From positions 62,001-126,000 of the forward strand of contig NZ_PGFD01000002.1 in NCBI RefSeq assembly GCF_002797535.1: DNA of 64,000 nt, in the 5' to 3' direction. Each line of letters begins with the position of its first letter. The stretch's first letter is position 1. Position numbers and translations under genes: made by a program. The notes beneath the pieces are model-generated. The model was given only the letters and a program-made list of their open reading frames with translations, was not told the origin of the DNA and ran no database searches. Origin of the DNA: Chryseobacterium geocarposphaerae. Its GTDB lineage: Bacteria > Bacteroidota > Bacteroidia > Flavobacteriales > Weeksellaceae. Positions 63,320 through 64,000 of the stretch are shown here, in pieces.

Positions 63320-64000
63320 ATTTTCAGAATAGGTTTTATTATATTATTTAGTTGTTTGTACTCCATTAAAAAGGCATCATGCCCATGAATTGATTGTATC
63401 TCGTGATAGAAAACATTTCCTTTTTTTGATTTCAGCTTTTCAAAGCACATTCGAATCTCTGATGCCGGAAAAAACAGGTCCGTATCTACTGAGATCAGGT
63501 GCATTCGTGCCTCTATTTTTTCCAGTTTTTTTTCATCAGCATTGATATTCATCAGTAAATGATTCATTAGCTTATAAGACTTTAAACTAAATCTTTCGTT
63601 TAATGAATTCCCATGATAAATAAGCCAGTCTTCTGACTCCAATCGCTGTTTTTCCTGATTATATTTGTTTTGAAATCTGTCGTTTAAAGATTCTGGTGTT
63701 CTGTAACAGAGCATCGCATGGATTCTCGCTTTCTGTAAAGGCTCATCATTTTGATTTAACAAAAATTTCTGAACCAGGCATTGTGCGTGAAGCCAATCAT
63801 GAGTTTTAAAATCGCAGGCAATAGGAATAAAAATTTCAGAAAGATTTGGATTTTTCACCAACATTTCCCAGCCGATTCCTCCTCCTAAAGAGCCTCCAAT
63901 AATTGTGTACACACTTTTAATATGTAATATTTCAAGACCTTTTAAGAAGATATTGGCAATATCTGAAGGCGTGAAATCTTCGTACTCATTAATAAAAGAA
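63316..64000 (-). CDS. metX: Homoserine O-acyltransferase (MetX-like), N-terminus beyond window
   Basis: The reading frame is open to the window end, so at least the N-terminal part is missing; 227 residues are visible. It is an alpha/beta-hydrolase of the MetX family: the nucleophile Ser in IGGSLGGGIGWEM (codons near 63890), a catalytic Asp in VDTDLFFP and His in SIHGHDAFL. A GTG at 63912 is internal and not a start. MetX acylates homoserine with acetyl- or succinyl-CoA; which one cannot be told. It is the first visible gene of the methionine cluster and overlaps the dehydrogenase start by 4 bases. Confidence 0.92.
   Translation of the reverse strand, partial: SFINEYEDFTPSDIANIFLKGLEILHIKSVYTIIGGSLGGGIGWEMLVKNPNLSEIFIPIACDFKTHDWLHAQCLVQKFLLNQNDEPLQKARIHAMLCYRTPESLNDRFQNKYNQEKQRLESEDWLIYHGNSLNERFSLKSYKLMNHLLMNINADEKKLEKIEARMHLISVDTDLFFPASEIRMCFEKLKSKKGNVFYHEIQSIHGHDAFLMEYKQLNNIIKPILKI

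Overview
The window comes from a low-GC member of the Bacteroidota, class Flavobacteriia, most like Chryseobacterium and its relatives (Weeksellaceae). This placement is inferred from gene content, not from a search. The supporting signs are starts without Shine-Dalgarno sites, repeated TAnnTTTG (Bacteroidetes -7) boxes ahead of genes, a type IX secretion (T9SS) C-terminal sorting domain, families typical of Bacteroidota (DUF4292, DUF4254, DUF2851, CarboxypepD_reg-like, GH92), a bacillithiol gene (bshA) and a MetH split into two proteins. About 58 protein genes fill the window. No rRNA, tRNA, CRISPR, prophage or insertion sequence was seen, and no gap without a gene exceeds 300 bases. The longest gaps (19333-19610, 49481-49741, 2627-2879) hold repeats, hairpins or AT-rich DNA and are described below.

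Layout. 1-2626: a protein of unknown function, a seven-helix membrane protein, a histidine kinase with no sensor domain and a LuxR-type regulator, the last three overlapping. 2880-14882: mostly surface and envelope genes, namely a pappalysin-like lipoprotease, two paralogous M1 peptidases, an outer-membrane beta-barrel receptor divergent from a two-component pair, a secreted phosphodiesterase-like enzyme, a 2,4-dienoyl-CoA reductase-like SDR and a DUF1573 protein. 15047-19332: a second two-component pair followed by a GH92 mannosidase. 19611-24119: an aldo/keto reductase, an AraC regulator, a divergent HxlR regulator and azoreductase, and dihydroorotase. 24240-31178: a flippase, a sugar nucleotidyltransferase, then DUF4292 lipoprotein, EnvC-like factor, TatA, DUF4254, lipoprotein and RibA. 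31271-36904: GH3 glycosidase, BshA, then a DUF2851-PspC-GNAT run. 36937-43100: a SIMPL protein, two tandem CarboxypepD-like paralogs and a large RecB/AddA-like helicase-nuclease. 43110-53713: ferritin, two secreted proteins of biased composition, a DPE2-type 4-alpha-glucanotransferase, a T9SS cargo protein, CysS, DinB, FolE and an acetyltransferase-like protein. 54538-64000: a methionine cluster on the minus strand.

The methionine cluster reads metX (cut by the window end), an ACT-homoserine dehydrogenase, metZ, metH N-terminal module, a fatty acid desaturase, metH C-terminal module and metF. Together these cover homoserine formation, acylation, sulfhydrylation and folate/B12-dependent methylation. 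The desaturase between the two MetH parts is the odd member.

The most interesting points are the 7TM/kinase pair at the start, the HxlR-azoreductase switch with tandem operator-like repeats, the desaturase inside the split metH locus, the ACT-homoserine dehydrogenase lacking a kinase domain, TAnnTTTG boxes so near start codons that transcripts would be nearly leaderless, and several families of short palindromic intergenic repeats, one of which encodes the C-terminus of a protein. I did not find a clearly new large system such as a defence island; the 7TM-kinase module is the best candidate for an undescribed function.
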